Assembly: GCA_959605945.1 (NCBI GenBank)
Contig: CAUHGY010000001.1
Span: 1 to 64,000 of the forward strand
Length of the DNA: 64,000 nucleotides
Source: an uncultured Clostridia bacterium
GTDB lineage: Bacteria > Bacillota > Clostridia > Christensenellales > Borkfalkiaceae
Direction of reading: 5' to 3'
Shown here: positions 26,265-34,492 of the stretch, piece after piece
Position numbering within the stretch: position 1 is the first letter of the stretch
Layout of the letters: each line of letters opens with the position of its first letter
Notes under the pieces: generated by a model
The model's database searches: none
What the model saw: only the letters and a program-made list of their open reading frames with translations
What the model was told of the DNA's origin: nothing
Made by a program: the position numbers and the translations under genes

Positions 26265-26599
26265 CTTAACAGGAGAACTTAGTTTATAAGGTTCGCCGCT
26301 TCGACTGAGTTTCTGTCGGCCATAAAAACCATAGACAATAATTTTAGTAAGTAAAATCGTATTTTATGTCTGTGTCGCAGACGGCATTTAAAGCGTAATT
26401 ATGGGGGATATAAGTATTTTCACGGTACGGCATAATCCTTTCTCTGTAACTATTTTAACGGAGTGCGGACTTACGAGAAAGTTTTAATGAATATTATAAA
26501 ATCAGAAATTCCGTGTTAGATATATTTTGTCGCTAAATATTTTTTAGATATTTTTTTTATAAAGAATAGCCGGACATGAGCAAAATTCGGCAAAGATTA
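26265..26599. other. Non-coding stretch, no gene recognised
   Basis: AT-rich sequence with stops in all frames. I see no promoter, hairpin terminator, tRNA or intact reading frame. It may be decayed DNA belonging to the insertion remnant that follows. Confidence 0.5.
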
Positions 26600-26910
26600 A
26601 AATAAAATTTCCGCAGCGCTTTTTTGCAGCGTCTCGGAGAATTGTTTGCTTCGCTTACGTTTGCCGTCAATGATGCTTGTATGCGTTTTGATGCCAGAAT
26701 AAACGAGAAAGCCGCGGAGGATTGCGTGTGAGATTATATCGTTTTATAGATAAAAAGGCGCGCAATCGATTTGAAATGAATTAAAATTTTCGTCATATTT
26801 CCGACCGCCGATAACGGTTAAAGCTTATTAAAACATGCTTTGTACGGAACGGCGGCATAAGTTTATAAACCTGTTTATGCAGCTCTTTAATCAATTTGCC
26901 GTTAAACGAC
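26600..26910 (-). pseudogene. Decayed IS110-type transposase fragment
   Basis: Read on the minus strand, this stretch gives pieces that align in order with the C-terminal half of IS110-family transposases, interrupted by stops and frame changes. First comes a basic helical piece (NGKLIKELHKQVYKLMPPF from 26903 downward), then a piece in another frame containing GFLVYSGIKTHTSI (compare family AYAGLDP...), then RKRSKQFSETLQKSAAEIL (compare SKRGSxYLRxAL) near 26610-26660. No intact transposase, ends or target duplication remain. Confidence 0.5.
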
Positions 26911-27014
26911 TGTTACGAGAAATAAATTTAATTGAAATAAGTATATAATTTAAACCGTTTTGAATAGCAGGTTTATTTTTTTAAGTTTTTCAAAGATGTT
27001 TTTTGCTGATTTCG

Positions 27015-27043
27015 TTGACAACGGTATTTATTGAGTTTACAAT
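27015..27043 (+). promoter_or_regulatory. Sigma-A promoter for the MFS-FGGY pair
   Basis: TTGACA (27015-27020), a 17-base spacer, TACAAT (27038-27043), a strong consensus match 52 bases before the MFS start codon. Confidence 0.75.
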
Positions 27044-27095
27044 ATATAAAGTCTGAAATTAAAATTTTTAAAGTATACGAAACGGAGTGTGTGCT

Positions 27096-28385
27096 ATGGA
27101 TGGGAAATTGAGAAAAAATTGCAATATGTTTTTGGCAGCATGCTGGTTCACGTACTTTATATCAATAGCCGTCAAGATTACGTATTCGGCAGAAATGGTT
27201 GTAATAATCGAGTTTTTTTCCAGCACCAAAGCGCAGGTAAGTTTAGGACTCACAATCTATTATATTATTTATGCGGCGGCGCAGGCGGTGCTTGCAGCAA
27301 TAGTCAAAAAGTTGAATTTAAGGCTTTACCTTACAGTAACCCTTTCTTTATCGGCATTATTATTTGCTCTTGTAGTATTTGTACAGGTTCTCTGGCAGTT
27401 GTGGCTTATTATGGCTGTTAACGGTATTCTGCAAGCAGGAATCTGGGTCGGATGTCTGTATCTTTTCGGCAAATATATGCCGGACGAATTTTCCGGCAAC
27501 ATTACAAAAACGATGGGCATGGGAATGGCTTTCGGTACCGCGGCAGGCTACGGAGCTTCAGCGCTTTTTTCAGCGATTTTATCATGGCAATATACATTCT
27601 TATTTTTTGCGGTGTTGACAATAGCGGGGCTGATTTGGTTTTTATTTGCGGAAAAAAGTATTCGTAAGTTATATATTGAAAAAGGTGTTGCGACGGAGCG
27701 GGAAACCGTGCCTGCGGGCGATGAGCCGGATAGTCCCGCAGCAGAAAACCTGACGGTAAAAGGAAAAACTAAGAATAATTTCCTTTTCTTTACATATCTG
27801 ATATTTGTCATGTTTTTAATTTCTGCCGTCTATTTTGCGCTTTCAAATTGGTTGCCGTCGCTTTTTTTCGATATTTACGGCGTGGACAGTTCATATTCGA
27901 TGCTTATTTCGGTATTGATACCGATATGTATGATGTTCGGTCCGTTTTTAACCAGTTATTCTTGCGCCAGGCACGAAAACTATTTTGCAGTGACCATGTT
28001 TTATTTGCTGGCAGTGATGATTTGTCCTATAATACTTATTTTTTTCTATGATGCAAACATAATATTGGCATTGGGGCTCTCATTGATATTTCTTGTTGTC
28101 GCGAATGGACTGCGAAGCGTTTTTTCGACTTTTTTGCCGTTGAAACTAAAACATAAAATCAATTCCGGCACATCGGCAGCAATGATCAATGTTTCAGCAT
28201 CTGCAGCTGCATCTCTGATGCCGTTTATAAGCGGCTTGATTCTGGATAATTTCGGGTGGCAGGCAAATTATATTGTGATAACTTTGTTATGCGCCGTCTG
28301 CGTTGCCGCATTAGTTCCGTTTGCATTGAAAAGAAAGCGAGCGATAAAAAATAAAAAAACACCTTTTGCCGGGAGACAACAATGA
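27096..28385 (+). CDS. MFS transporter, probable carbohydrate or organophosphate permease
   Basis: Major facilitator superfamily protein of 429 residues with about 12 hydrophobic helices in two six-helix halves joined by a charged loop near residues 190-215. The N-terminal half carries a GxxAGYGAS segment and the general plan resembles sugar or glycerol-3-phosphate-type (OPA) members. The ATG at 27096 is chosen because GGAG lies 8 bases upstream; an in-frame GTG at 27087 overlaps that site. It overlaps the FGGY kinase by 4 bases, so it most likely imports that kinase's substrate. Confidence 0.82.
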   Translation: MDGKLRKNCNMFLAACWFTYFISIAVKITYSAEMVVIIEFFSSTKAQVSLGLTIYYIIYAAAQAVLAAIVKKLNLRLYLTVTLSLSALLFALVVFVQVLWQLWLIMAVNGILQAGIWVGCLYLFGKYMPDEFSGNITKTMGMGMAFGTAAGYGASALFSAILSWQYTFLFFAVLTIAGLIWFLFAEKSIRKLYIEKGVATERETVPAGDEPDSPAAENLTVKGKTKNNFLFFTYLIFVMFLISAVYFALSNWLPSLFFDIYGVDSSYSMLISVLIPICMMFGPFLTSYSCARHENYFAVTMFYLLAVMICPIILIFFYDANIILALGLSLIFLVVANGLRSVFSTFLPLKLKHKINSGTSAAMINVSASAAASLMPFISGLILDNFGWQANYIVITLLCAVCVAALVPFALKRKRAIKNKKTPFAGRQQ

Positions 28386-29809
28386 AACATTTACTTGGAA
28401 TCGATATAGGAACTACATCGCTTAAGGGCTGTGTTTTTGATGAAAAAGGAAACGAATTATGCTCGGTTACAAAAGCATATTCGCTAATAACCGAAGGCAA
28501 TTTCGTGGAGTTTCCTGCGGAGCGTTATTATGAACTGTTTTTAGAGGCATTTGAAGAACTGTCGCAAAAAACCGTTATAGACGCTTTTGCAATAGACACT
28601 CAGGGAGAAACTATAGTTTTTCTTGATAAAACCGGCAAGCCGCTGATGAATGCCGTCGTATGGCTGGATAATCGCGCTCAGAAACAGGCTGAAAAAATTC
28701 AGGAACATTTCGGTTTGCAAAAAGTTTATGAAATAACGGGGCAGACGGAAGTTTCCGCAGGATATCCTGCTCCCAAAATAATGTGGCTGAAAGAAAACAG
28801 ACCGGAACTTTTTGCAAAAACAGACAGGATAGTTCTTCTTGAGGATTATCTTCTTTACAGAATAACCGGTAAATTTGTTTGTGACAGAGCGCTTTATTCA
28901 TCATCTTTGTGCATTGACGTAAACACAGGCGATTATTGGCAGGATATGCTTGAATTTATCGGTATATCCGAAAAGAATCTTCCGGAGCTTAAAGAAAGCG
29001 GTGTGGCCGTGGGAAAATTTAAAGGAGCAATTGTTTCTACCGGCACGCTTGACCAGATTGCCGGATTTATCGGCGCCGGAATCATACGAGAAGGAATGAT
29101 AAGCGAAATGACCGGTACGGCGCTTGCCGTATGTGCGCTTTCGAATAAGGTTCCCGCATATTTTGACGGAATAAAAGTTCCTGCCCACTATGTAGCAAAA
29201 GGAAAGTTCTGCCTGCTGATGTGGGCGCCTACTGCCGGTATGGCGATGGAGTGGTATAAAAGTAATTTTTGTCCGGAAATAAGTTTTAAAGAAATAGACA
29301 GTAGCGCCGAAAAAATACCGTTCGGCAGCGAAGGACTTATTTTTGCGCCAAATTTATGCGGAAGCGTAATGCCGGAAAAAGATAACGGGCAAAAGGGCGG
29401 CTTTTACGGCATAGAACTGAAACACACCCGCGCACATTTTGCAAGGGCGATAATGGAATCGGTGGCCTGTCTTTTAAAACAGTTTTTAAATGGACTCGAT
29501 ATTCCCGTGGATGAAATAATATCTATCGGAGGCGGAGCAAAGAGCAAAGTGTGGGGACAGATCAAAGCCGATGTTACGGGTAAAAAAATTATGACGCTGA
29601 AAAATAAAGAAACGGCATGTTTGGGGGCGGCTATTCTGGCAGGAGTAGGAGCGGGCGTTTACAAAGACGTTGAAAATGCGGTTAAAAACGCGGTGGAAAT
29701 TGCAAGCGTTACGGAACCGAAAACGGACGGAAAAGACGCCGATACGCTTTTTGAAAAATTTTCGGCTTTTTGCACAATGATTTTAGAAAGAGATAAATCT
29801 ATTCTTTAA
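28382..29809 (+). CDS. FGGY-family carbohydrate kinase, xylulokinase-like
   Basis: 475 residues of the FGGY sugar kinase family. The N-terminal phosphate motif is GIDIGTTSLKG (residues 6-16), the substrate region has DTQGETIVFLD...WLDNRA, and the C-terminal ATP-binding segment is SIGGGAKSKVWGQIKADVTG near 384-403 with ACLGAAILAGVGAG near 416. The closest family in plan is xylulokinase, but the sugar is not determined by sequence. It is translationally coupled to the upstream MFS transporter and is the last gene before the valine-type T-box. No other pentose gene is adjacent. Confidence 0.85.
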   Translation: MKHLLGIDIGTTSLKGCVFDEKGNELCSVTKAYSLITEGNFVEFPAERYYELFLEAFEELSQKTVIDAFAIDTQGETIVFLDKTGKPLMNAVVWLDNRAQKQAEKIQEHFGLQKVYEITGQTEVSAGYPAPKIMWLKENRPELFAKTDRIVLLEDYLLYRITGKFVCDRALYSSSLCIDVNTGDYWQDMLEFIGISEKNLPELKESGVAVGKFKGAIVSTGTLDQIAGFIGAGIIREGMISEMTGTALAVCALSNKVPAYFDGIKVPAHYVAKGKFCLLMWAPTAGMAMEWYKSNFCPEISFKEIDSSAEKIPFGSEGLIFAPNLCGSVMPEKDNGQKGGFYGIELKHTRAHFARAIMESVACLLKQFLNGLDIPVDEIISIGGGAKSKVWGQIKADVTGKKIMTLKNKETACLGAAILAGVGAGVYKDVENAVKNAVEIASVTEPKTDGKDADTLFEKFSAFCTMILERDKSIL

Positions 29810-29864
29810 CTAGCGGAGATCTGCCGCAAACATACAAAAAATTTTATAAAACGTTTTAATTTTA

Positions 29865-29893
29865 TTGACATTGAAAAATTAAAATGATAAAAT
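29865..29893 (+). promoter_or_regulatory. Sigma-A promoter for the first T-box operon
   Basis: TTGACA (29865-29870), a 17-base spacer, TAAAAT (29888-29893). The expected start point lies just before the T-box stem I. Confidence 0.75.
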
Positions 29894-29905
29894 ATGACAA
29901 AATAA

Positions 29906-30160
29906 AAACGATGACGAAGAGTACCCGTTCTAAAAATTTTTCAGAGAGACGGCGGCGGGTGAAAGCCGTTAAAATGTTTGTTCGGGTTTGTAGCTTCCGA
30001 GTTGGGAGAAAGAAAGCTTTCTGCGAGTAGAATTTCCCCGTGCTGACGCGTTAAGTCATAAGGATTGATAGATCCTGAGAGGCAGATTTATCTGCAATTT
30101 GAGTGGTACCGCGGATATTTATTATCCGTCTCAAAGTTATTTTTGAGACGGATTTTTTTA
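29906..30160 (+). promoter_or_regulatory. T-box leader, inferred valine specifier GTA
   Basis: Transcriptional T-box riboswitch. Seen in order: the stem I 5' side with AGAGTA (29915), the AGAGAG bulge and GGGTGAAAGCC loop (29943-29977), the specifier region, the T-box sequence GTGGTACCGCGG (30103-30114), and a 12-pair terminator (30124-30135 with 30142-30153) followed by T7. By alignment with the glyQS leader, in which six bases separate the specifier from GAG, the specifier is GTA at 29990-29992, a valine codon. Uncharged tRNA-Val would permit read-through into the acyl-CoA synthetase gene. Confidence 0.88.
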
Positions 30161-30178
30161 TCCGTCGAGGAGGTATAA

Positions 30179-31912
30179 ATGCAAAATATTGCCCGCAACA
30201 AAGCAGAAAATCTCAGTTTTTCAAAAATTCTTACTGACAAAAAGAATATGCTCTGCGATAATTTTTATGACAATCAACATAATTGGGTTTACGATAAATT
30301 TATAGACGCCGAAGTCGATCAAAACGGAACTCCCGTATCGGTGACTTTTAAAAATGAAGATAAGTTTAATTTTGCATTTGACATAGTCGATGAACTTGCA
30401 GACCGTTATCCGGATAAACCGGCGCTTCTGCACGTTACCGAAGACGGCGTTGAAACCAGATTTTCATTCCGGGATATGAAGGAACTTTCAGCCCGAGCTG
30501 CGAATTATTTCAAAGCGATCGGGATAAAAAAAGGCGACAGAGTAATGTTGGTTCTCGGAAGGCGTTATCAGTTCTGGTACGCGATGTTGGGCCTTCATAA
30601 AATCGGGGCGATAGCGCTTCCTGCAATGTGCCAGCTTTTAGAGCATGATTTCGAGTACAGATTTAATTCGGCGGGAGTGTGTGCCGTTATATGTACCGAC
30701 GGCGGTGACGTCGCCCTTCACGCTGAACGCGCTGCCGAAAATTGTCCGTGCGTAAAATATAAGTTTATAGTAGGGGCCGAACGAGACGGCTGGCGCAGCT
30801 TTGACAGCGAAATTTTTAAATATTCGCCTGTTTATGAAAGATCGGAAAATTCGCCTTGCGGGAAAGACATAATGCTGATGTTTTTCACTTCCGGTACAAC
30901 CGGCTATCCTAAAATAGCTGCACACAATTACAAATATGCACTCGGGCATTTCCACACTGCCAAATACTGGCATTGCGTGCAGCGTGACGGTCTTCACTTC
31001 ACTATTTCCGACACCGGTTGGGCAAAAGCCATGTGGGGGAAATTCTACGGTCAATGGATATGCGAATCTGCAATTTTTGTATATGATTTCGATAGATTCA
31101 ATGCGGCAGATATCCTTTCGTTGTTTGCAAAATATAAGATAACCACTTTTTGTGCGCCGCCGACGATGTTGAGAATGATGGTTAAAGAAAATCTCGGAAA
31201 ATACGATTTATCATCCGTAAAACATATGTCGACAGCGGGAGAAGCTCTGAACCCCGAAGTTTACCGCAAGTTTGAAAGTGCAACCGGACTGAAGATTATG
31301 GAAGGATTCGGTCAGACCGAAACGACGATGGTTATAGGCAATATGGCAGGGGCGCCGCACAAGATAGGATCTATGGGCAAACCGGCGCCGATTTATAAAG
31401 TAGAACTTTTGAATTCCGACGGCAAAAAGGTTGCAGACGGAGAAGCCGGCGAAATAGTTATCAACGTCAAAAACGGTGCTCCGTGCGGATTGTTTTGCGG
31501 ATATTATAACGATAAGGAAAAAACAGACGAAGTATGGCATAACGGTTATTACCATACAGGCGACATGGCATGGAAAGACGAAAGCGGATTTTACTGGTAT
31601 GTCGGCAGAGCGGATGACGTCATAAAATCGTCGGGCTACAGAATAGGTCCTTTTGAAATTGAGAGCGTGATAATGGAATTGCCCTACGTTCTTGAATGCG
31701 GAGTATCGCCTTACCCCGATGAAGTGCGCGGACAGATAGTAAAGGCCAGTGTCGTTTTGACTGCAGGTACAGAGCCTACCGACCAATTGAAAAAAGAAAT
31801 TCAAAACTATGTCAAGACGCACACGGCGCCTTATAAATATCCGAGAATAGTGGAGTTTAAAAAAGAACTGCCTAAAACGGTAAGTGGGAAAATACAGAGA
31901 AGCAAACTTTAA
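30179..31912 (+). CDS. AMP-forming acyl-CoA synthetase, T-box controlled (copy 1)
   Basis: 577 residues of the ANL adenylating family, close in style to medium- and branched-chain acyl-CoA synthetases (ACSM-like). The phosphate loop is TSGTTGYPK near 242, the adenine motif GFGQTETT near 379, YHTGDMAWKDE near 460, the hinge GRADDVIKSSGYR near 481, and the catalytic lysine is in KTVSGKIQRSKL at the C-terminus. GGAGG lies 7 bases before the ATG. Transcription is gated by a valine-type T-box, so the acid activated is probably related to branched-chain amino acids, for example isobutyrate (inferred). A related copy sits at 41915-43609. Confidence 0.9.
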   Translation: MQNIARNKAENLSFSKILTDKKNMLCDNFYDNQHNWVYDKFIDAEVDQNGTPVSVTFKNEDKFNFAFDIVDELADRYPDKPALLHVTEDGVETRFSFRDMKELSARAANYFKAIGIKKGDRVMLVLGRRYQFWYAMLGLHKIGAIALPAMCQLLEHDFEYRFNSAGVCAVICTDGGDVALHAERAAENCPCVKYKFIVGAERDGWRSFDSEIFKYSPVYERSENSPCGKDIMLMFFTSGTTGYPKIAAHNYKYALGHFHTAKYWHCVQRDGLHFTISDTGWAKAMWGKFYGQWICESAIFVYDFDRFNAADILSLFAKYKITTFCAPPTMLRMMVKENLGKYDLSSVKHMSTAGEALNPEVYRKFESATGLKIMEGFGQTETTMVIGNMAGAPHKIGSMGKPAPIYKVELLNSDGKKVADGEAGEIVINVKNGAPCGLFCGYYNDKEKTDEVWHNGYYHTGDMAWKDESGFYWYVGRADDVIKSSGYRIGPFEIESVIMELPYVLECGVSPYPDEVRGQIVKASVVLTAGTEPTDQLKKEIQNYVKTHTAPYKYPRIVEFKKELPKTVSGKIQRSKL

Positions 31913-31927
31913 TCAGGAGTGGTTTTT

Positions 31928-32728
31928 ATGGAAATAATAGACGCTCACGCACATATTTATCCGCAGAAAATAGCCGCGAAAGCGACTGAGGCTATAGGTG
32001 ATTTTTACGATATAACCATGGAGATGCCTGCAGGCACACCAGAAAAACTTATAGAAATAGGTGCTTCCGCGGGAATAAGCGGTTATCTGGTTCATTCAGT
32101 GGCGACCAAAGCAGGGCAAGTTAAATCCATAAACGATTTTATCATCGAAGAGACCCGTCTTCACAGAGAATTTATCGGATTCATGACTTTGCATCAGGAC
32201 ATGTCGGAAGAAGAAATATTTTCCGAAATAGAACGTTGCAAAGCTGCGGGGCTGAGAGGCATAAAATTGCATCCGGATTTTCAGAAATTTTATATTGACG
32301 GTAAAGATGCGGAAAAATTTTACCGCGCGCTTTCAATGATTAACGGCGTTTTTCCCGTTCTTTTTCATACCGGAGACAACAGATATGAATTTTCGCGCCC
32401 GGAAAGGTTGGCCAAAGTAGCTGCAAAATATAAAAAACTATATTTTATTGGTGCTCATTTCGGCGGTTACCGATGCTGGGACGATGCGTGGGTATATAAG
32501 GGGCTTGATAACGTTTATTTTGATACAAGCTCATCTCTTCCGTTTATTTCATCGGAAAGAGCGCGTGAAATTATAGACATGCTTGGTTATGAAAAGTTTT
32601 TTTTCGGCGACGATTTTCCCATGTGGGATGCAAAAAAAGAACTTGAAAGATTTTTTAAACTAAAACTGTCGGAGAAACAGAATTCTGCCATATTATCCGG
32701 AAATTTAAAAAATTTACTGGAATTATAA
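31928..32728 (+). CDS. Amidohydrolase-2 family metal hydrolase (copy 1)
   Basis: 266 residues, a TIM-barrel metal enzyme of the amidohydrolase-2 (ACMSD-like) family, which includes hydrolases and non-oxidative decarboxylases. Metal-ligand candidates are HAH in DAHAHIYP (residues 6-8), H in LFHTGDN near 140, H in GAHFGGY near 178, and D in FGDDFP near 231. The ATG at 31928 is preferred, with AGGAG 8 bases upstream. It is the second gene of the valine T-box operon. A homologue with the same ligand layout (57285) sits beside the phenylacetate-CoA ligase, so the association with CoA ligases recurs. Substrate unknown. Confidence 0.85.
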   Translation: MEIIDAHAHIYPQKIAAKATEAIGDFYDITMEMPAGTPEKLIEIGASAGISGYLVHSVATKAGQVKSINDFIIEETRLHREFIGFMTLHQDMSEEEIFSEIERCKAAGLRGIKLHPDFQKFYIDGKDAEKFYRALSMINGVFPVLFHTGDNRYEFSRPERLAKVAAKYKKLYFIGAHFGGYRCWDDAWVYKGLDNVYFDTSSSLPFISSERAREIIDMLGYEKFFFGDDFPMWDAKKELERFFKLKLSEKQNSAILSGNLKNLLEL

Positions 32729-32746
32729 ATTTTTGTGGCCAAACAA

Positions 32747-32775
32747 TTGACAAATCAAAGTAAAAGCATTAGAAT
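32747..32775 (+). promoter_or_regulatory. Sigma-A promoter for the second T-box operon
   Basis: TTGACA (32747-32752), a 17-base spacer, TAGAAT (32770-32775), starting 18 bases after the amidohydrolase stop codon. Confidence 0.7.
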
Positions 32776-32800
32776 ATATAAAAATTATCATATAAATGCA

Positions 32801-33050
32801 GTGATGGAAAATACTCGTCAAATTGCGTTTCAGAGAGCCGGCGGCAGGTGAAAGCCGGTATCGCGTTGATGCGTTCTCGTTCCGGAGCAGGAGTTGCGAA
32901 AACCGAGATTACGTTTTATCAGGTAATATTTGTCGATAGTTACTCCCGGCGGCGCCGTTATACGTTTAAATGAGAGATTGCATATCGCAATAATATGGGT
33001 GGTACCGCGGTCATTCCGTCCCTGACTTATAAAAAGTCAGGGATTTTTTT
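32801..33050 (+). promoter_or_regulatory. T-box leader, inferred leucine specifier CTC
   Basis: Second transcriptional T-box. Seen in order: the stem I 5' side, AGAGAG followed by the CCGGC / GCCGG helix with its GGTGAAA loop (32832-32858), the specifier region, the T-box GGGTGGTACCGCGG (32997-33010), and a 10-pair terminator (33019-33028 with 33034-33043) plus T7. Aligned to the first leader and to glyQS with the same six-base spacing to GAG, the specifier is CTC at 32876-32878, a leucine codon. It precedes the LeuA-like gene and a run of nine further same-strand genes. Confidence 0.9.
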
Positions 33051-33082
33051 AAATATAAAATACTGTTATTTGAGGTTCTGAT

Positions 33083-34492
33083 ATGAAGGAAATAATTGTT
33101 AGCGACGTAACGCTTAAAGAATTAAACCGATCGGACGTTTTGTCGCTCGGGTTTAAAGAGAAGCTGGAGATAGCAAAAAAAATAAGCGAACTTTCCGTAG
33201 ACGTTATCGAACTGTTTCCCGCAGCAGGAAATAAAGCGGATGAAATATTGGTCAAGACCATTTCCGCTTGCATAAATAACAGAATAATTGCCTGTACGGC
33301 AGGTTATACCGAAAACGATCTTAAAAACAATTACGCGCTTATAAGCGGAGCGAAAAATAAACGCATCATAATAAGCATTCCGGTTTCGCCCGTGCAGATA
33401 GAATATGTTTTAAACAAAAAGCCTCAAGCAGTATTGGATTTGCTTGCAGAGCTCACCGAAAAAGCTGCGGAGCTTTGTTCGGATGTGGAAGTCTCGCTCG
33501 AAGACGCTACGCGCGCCGAAACGTCTTTTTTGCAACAGGCACTAAAAACGGCAATCTGCCGCGGAGCTAAAACCGTTACTCTGACAGATGCTGCGGGGCA
33601 GATGCTTCCGTCTGAATTCAAGGAATTCTTAGAGGATATGTATAATGCGGTGCCCGAACTGAAAGACGTGAAACTTGCGGTAATGATTTCCGATGCATAT
33701 TCTATGGCAAACGCCGGCCTTTTTAATGCGGTTGCCGCAGGCGCTGCCGAAGTAAAGGTCTCGGCCGTTGCAAGCCTCGGCGTTGCCAAAACCGAAAATT
33801 TCATAAGATCTATGGAAACTATCGGCGTTAAAAAAGGCTATGCATGCAACCTGAACAAGACCGGTGCAATGCGAATAATAAAGCAAATAGCTCAAATCGC
33901 TGCGGAAAAAAGCGCTTATACGGCATTCGGCAGCGTAGTTGGCGAAAAAAATGAAGATATAGATAAAAACGTTTCCGAAGTAGAACTCAGCGAAATAATA
34001 CAGCGGTTAGGTTATGATCTTGCGCCTGAAGATATTAAAAAGGTTTATTCTGAATTTTCTCTTCTTGCCGAGAAAAAGCAAGTCGGCATAAAGGAACTTG
34101 ATGCCATAATCGCGAATACCGCGTTGCAAGTTCCCGCAACTTATTCCATCGAAAATTTTTCTGTCAGCATAAACAATACAGGCGCGGCCATGGCAGGAGT
34201 GACTCTTTTGTCGGACGGTAAACTCACGAGCGGCCTGTCTTACGGCAACGGCTCCATCGACGCGGCTTTTCTGGCTATAGAAAACATAACGGGAAGGCAT
34301 TTCGATCTTGACGATTTTGAAGTTACGGCAGTTACCGAAGGGAAGGAAGCCATGGGGCAGACGGTGATTAAACTCCGCAGCGGCGGAAAACTTTATTCCG
34401 GCCGCGGTATATCAACCGATATAGTCGGTGCAAGCATAAAAGCTTATGTAAACGCACTCAACAAAATAGTATATGAGGAACAGCACAGATGA
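33083..34492 (+). CDS. LeuA-like protein with degenerate catalytic site and intact regulatory domain
   Basis: 469 residues with the 2-isopropylmalate synthase architecture: an HMGL-like TIM barrel (1-280), a subdomain, and a C-terminal leucine-binding allosteric domain (about 350-465; GSIDAAFLAIE, AVTEGKEAMG, GISTDIVGASIKAYVNALN). The catalytic residues are changed. LRDG of the active-site loop reads LKEL (DVTLKELNR), the metal motif HxHND is replaced (AVMISDAYSMA), and the threonine of the PDT motif is alanine (TDAAG). SLEDATR is retained. Ordinary condensation is unlikely; a leucine sensor, a scaffold or an altered enzyme are options. First gene after the leucine T-box; its stop overlaps the next start. 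Confidence 0.85.
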   Translation: MKEIIVSDVTLKELNRSDVLSLGFKEKLEIAKKISELSVDVIELFPAAGNKADEILVKTISACINNRIIACTAGYTENDLKNNYALISGAKNKRIIISIPVSPVQIEYVLNKKPQAVLDLLAELTEKAAELCSDVEVSLEDATRAETSFLQQALKTAICRGAKTVTLTDAAGQMLPSEFKEFLEDMYNAVPELKDVKLAVMISDAYSMANAGLFNAVAAGAAEVKVSAVASLGVAKTENFIRSMETIGVKKGYACNLNKTGAMRIIKQIAQIAAEKSAYTAFGSVVGEKNEDIDKNVSEVELSEIIQRLGYDLAPEDIKKVYSEFSLLAEKKQVGIKELDAIIANTALQVPATYSIENFSVSINNTGAAMAGVTLLSDGKLTSGLSYGNGSIDAAFLAIENITGRHFDLDDFEVTAVTEGKEAMGQTVIKLRSGGKLYSGRGISTDIVGASIKAYVNALNKIVYEEQHR

